From: a virus
IMG/VR virus record: IMGVR_UViG_3300042923_000407
Coordinates: 1 to 47,314 of that record
DNA: 47,314 bases
Direction: 5' to 3' (one strand)
A program made the position numbers and the translations under genes. The notes below the pieces were generated by a model that was not told the origin of the DNA, made no database searches, and saw only the letters and a program-made list of their open reading frames with translations. Shown piece by piece: positions 45,834-47,314 of the stretch. Positions within the stretch are counted from its first letter, which is position 1, and every line of letters starts with the position of its first letter.

Positions 45834-45927
45834 TTCTCAGGATGATATATACAGGTATTAGCCAAAAGGCAGCAGACAATAGGATCCCATTCACTATGCC
45901 TTTAGCTGTGTTAAGGTCATTTCGCAC
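45826..45927 (-). CDS. 33-residue single-span membrane peptide
   Basis: MRNDLNTAKGIVNGILLSAA then FWLIPVYIILRIT: a short soluble start and one membrane helix. AGGGGTGATCCGTC precedes the GTG. It overlaps the upstream tiny gene by 11 bases, so the pair is probably co-translated. Similar tiny membrane peptides occur in Paenibacillus phages; the function is unknown. Confidence 0.55.
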   Translation of the reverse strand: MRNDLNTAKGIVNGILLSAAFWLIPVYIILRIT

Positions 45928-46048
45928 GACGGATCACCCCTGTTCGTTTATCTCGCCTATAGGGATTTATTACCCAACCGATCAGGTACTCCTTGCTGAT
46001 CCATCCGGCAAAATTGCTCGGTACCCGAACCTTCATTTTTTGTTTCAT
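45917..46048 (-). CDS. Tiny basic hypothetical protein
   Basis: A 43-residue protein (MKQKMKVRVPSNFAGWISKE at the start, NPYRRDKRTGVIRRAK at the end). GGAGGGAGCTGAGGCA precedes the ATG. It lies between the terminator at 46093-46126 and the tiny membrane peptide gene. The family is not recognised. Confidence 0.55.
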   Translation of the reverse strand: MKQKMKVRVPSNFAGWISKEYLIGWVINPYRRDKRTGVIRRAK

Positions 46049-46092
46049 TGCCTCAGCTCCCTCCCCGGCTTCTTATGGAGGCATATTCCCCT

Positions 46093-46126
46093 ACGCAAAA
46101 AGGGCGCCTCGCGGCACCCTCTGCGT
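46093..46126 (-). terminator. Terminator after the ArpU-like gene
   Basis: GGGTGCC and GGCGCCC arms with a GCGA loop, extended by an outer ACGCA/TGCGT pairing, and TTTTTG on the minus strand. It lies about 80 bases after the ArpU-like stop. In between, CGGCCATTATGCGG (46176-46189) and CGGTCATTAAGCGG (46198-46211) form a direct repeat of unknown role. Confidence 0.75.
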
Positions 46127-46203
46127 CAACCTATTCTTCTACACTAACATCATAACACGGTTTTCTCCAAGGAATCGGCCATTATGCGGCCATATAACGG
46201 TCA

Positions 46204-46680
46204 TTAAGCGGACACGTTTTTATCGTCTTCTTCCCGGAGCATTACCAACCCCAAAATACCAGCCAAACGATGGATCGCAACGGACTTGATGCGCCGATAT
46301 TGCCGATCGCTCAGGTGAAGATCGCCTGCCACATCATAGTCCAGCACATCGTCGTCGTCCAGGTAGCGCATGCGGATTATCTTCTGGTGCCGGCTGCCTA
46401 ATCTGCTTACTGCCTTCTCTGCGCGCTCCACGTGCCGCCTGCGGCGCTCTGGCTCATCCACATTGGCGATAGCTATCTTCCCCGTCTGATCGCTCGTGTC
46501 ACCCGTATTACTACGGGGCATGTCACTATACGACGCAGTCGTGGTTGCTGTTTGCGGAATGTACTCCGTCACCTTATATTCTCTGGCCTGCAGCAGATAT
46601 TTTTCTACAGCGCAGCGAGTGGCTTCCTCGTCTACCGGATAAATCCCCATTGATAATTGAATAAAACGTTCCTGAGCCAT
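46204..46680 (-). CDS. ArpU-like late transcription regulator
   Basis: A 158-residue protein of the ArpU/RinA class: MAQERFIQLSMGIYPVDEEA TRCAVEKYL, then ERRRRHVERAEKAVSRLGSR HQKIIRMRYLDDDDVLDYDV and DLHLSDRQYRRIKSVAIHRL, a sigma-region-4-like DNA-binding end. Such proteins switch on the late genes. The start at 46680 has GGTGG upstream and the usual MAQ start; a start at 46782 is less likely. It is the last early gene before the late block. Confidence 0.82.
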   Translation of the reverse strand: MAQERFIQLSMGIYPVDEEATRCAVEKYLLQAREYKVTEYIPQTATTTASYSDMPRSNTGDTSDQTGKIAIANVDEPERRRRHVERAEKAVSRLGSRHQKIIRMRYLDDDDVLDYDVAGDLHLSDRQYRRIKSVAIHRLAGILGLVMLREEDDKNVSA

Positions 46681-46724
46681 TTTAAACCACCGTCCCCTGT
46701 GGTAATATATGGTTAGGAACATAC

Positions 46725-46773
46725 ATTCGCCCGCGGATCCCGGCCAAGGAAAAGCGCGGGCGAATTCTTTTTT
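46725..46773 (+). terminator. Strong hairpin, plus-strand terminator-like
   Basis: ATTCGCCCGCG (46725-46735) and CGCGGGCGAAT (46755-46765) form an 11-base stem followed on the plus strand by TCTTTTTT. On the minus strand there is no T-run, so ArpU transcription may pass. It lies in the gap before the ArpU-like gene, which otherwise holds only 15- and 20-codon frames. Confidence 0.55.
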
Positions 46774-46843
46774 ATTGATCAATCCTTTGGGTAGCTGTAC
46801 ATGTACCGCATTGGATCATGTATGGGTGCCCTCCCCCTCATAT

Positions 46844-46999
46844 TCAAATGTCGTAATCGAGTTCATATTCTTCTGTATCTTGGTTCCAGCCGCATTTTTC
46901 GCATATCTTGTCGCCGTTTTCCCACAACTCGACGCGCACCCGGCCGCAGGACTTGCATTCTTCGCTAATGTATCCTATCAACTTTCCTCTATCCTTCAC
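46844..46999 (-). CDS. Small zinc-ribbon protein
   Basis: A 51-residue protein: MKDRGKLIGYISEECKSCGR, VRVELWENGDKICEKCGWNQ, then an acidic tail. Two CxxC pairs form a zinc ribbon. GGAGGGATACCGCAA precedes the GTG. It overlaps the Ea22-like gene by eleven bases. Small zinc ribbons in early phage operons often act as regulators, but there is no direct evidence here. Confidence 0.7.
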   Translation of the reverse strand: MKDRGKLIGYISEECKSCGRVRVELWENGDKICEKCGWNQDTEEYELDYDI

Positions 47000-47314
47000 T
47001 TGCGGTATCCCTCCTTAGTGCCTCCCCGGCCATTGTTTTTAGAGTAGATGCCAGACTTGTTTTAGATATTGCGATGACTTCCAGTGCTTTCCGTAGTCTC
47101 TCATTCTCATTTCGTTCGTATTCCAACTCGTCATTCAACGGCTCAATTGCATTATTGGCGCTGTCTAATAGCTCGTCTTGTTCCTTTATCACCTTTTGCA
47201 TAGCCGTGATTTCTTCGGCCTGTCTCTCTACTTCCCCGATCAGAGATTCTATTGTTTCAGGAGCTTTGGCGATAAGTTCGGCATTCGCCGCAGCTTCGTT
47301 CGCTTGGCTGTTTT
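46989..47314 (-). CDS. Ea22-like coiled-coil protein (5' end at bases 1-13)
   Basis: The open frame runs to the right edge: NSQANEAAANAELIAKAPET IESLIGEVERQ, then a long coiled coil (EQDELLDSANNAIEPLNDEL). ANAELIAKAPETIESLI is the hallmark of Ea22-type early phage proteins, whose function is unknown. The start is on the other side of the junction at base 13; complete length about 112 residues. An internal ATG at 47201 has no ribosome-binding site. Confidence 0.75.
   Translation of the reverse strand, partial: NSQANEAAANAELIAKAPETIESLIGEVERQAEEITAMQKVIKEQDELLDSANNAIEPLNDELEYERNENERLRKALEVIAISKTSLASTLKTMAGEALRRDTASEG

Overview
The window is a temperate bacteriophage genome and appears to be complete and circular. 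The two ends join without a gap: an ATG with a strong ribosome-binding site lies on the minus strand at bases 11-13, and its frame continues across the junction into the open frame that enters at base 47314 and stops at 46989. AAGGAGG-type ribosome-binding sites, frequent GTG and TTG starts, Firmicutes-type LexA boxes and the kinds of small phage proteins suggest a low- to moderate-GC Firmicute host, most likely Paenibacillus or a relative. The host assignment is inference. A contractile tail is indicated by a DUF3383-type sheath, a tail tube, gp25-like, gpJ-like and Gp138-like baseplate proteins and a Pam3-type plug protein, so this is a temperate myovirus.

Layout. (1) Bases 11771 down to 1, running on into 47314-46204, are the early block on the minus strand: Cro-like regulator, excisionase-like protein, small genes, YqaJ exonuclease, RecT, replication initiator with a candidate origin inside it, helicase loader, DnaB helicase, RusA, HNH protein, a DndC-like sulfurtransferase coupled to a C5 DNA methyltransferase, YopX, ABA-sandwich and Ea22-like proteins, and finally an ArpU-like late regulator. 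(2) Bases 11790-11900 are a lambda-like switch with three related operators between divergent promoters. (3) Bases 11900-15324, plus strand, are the lysogeny module: repressor, membrane DUF4352 protein, ImmA-type peptidase behind a LexA box, unknown gene and tyrosine integrase, followed by a candidate attP whose core matches the last codons of groEL. (4) Bases 15641-21826 are an accessory region with an AT-rich XRE-ImmA gene plus partner pair, a second LexA-box operon, a ribbon-helix-helix gene and many tiny genes. (5) Bases 45095 down to 21883, minus strand, are packaging, head, tail and lysis: TerS, TerL, portal, MuF, protease/scaffold, cement, capsid, connectors, sheath, tube, tail chaperones, tape measure, baseplate, tail fibre, holin and GH25 endolysin. 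(6) Bases 45151-46048 hold an AT-rich cargo gene and very small genes.

How it works together. The repressor probably binds the 11.8-kb operators to hold the early operon off. A LexA box in front of the ImmA-like gene suggests that DNA damage raises this peptidase, which would remove the repressor. Early genes then drive replication (initiator, loader, DnaB) and RecT/YqaJ recombination, ArpU turns on the late genes, and TerS/TerL package DNA, possibly by recognising a cluster of palindromes inside terS. The points most worth following are the XRE-ImmA/partner module, the DndC-like/methyltransferase pair with a long overlapping frame, the SOS-box wiring, the groEL-type attP and the two DNA-level repeat clusters hidden in coding sequence.
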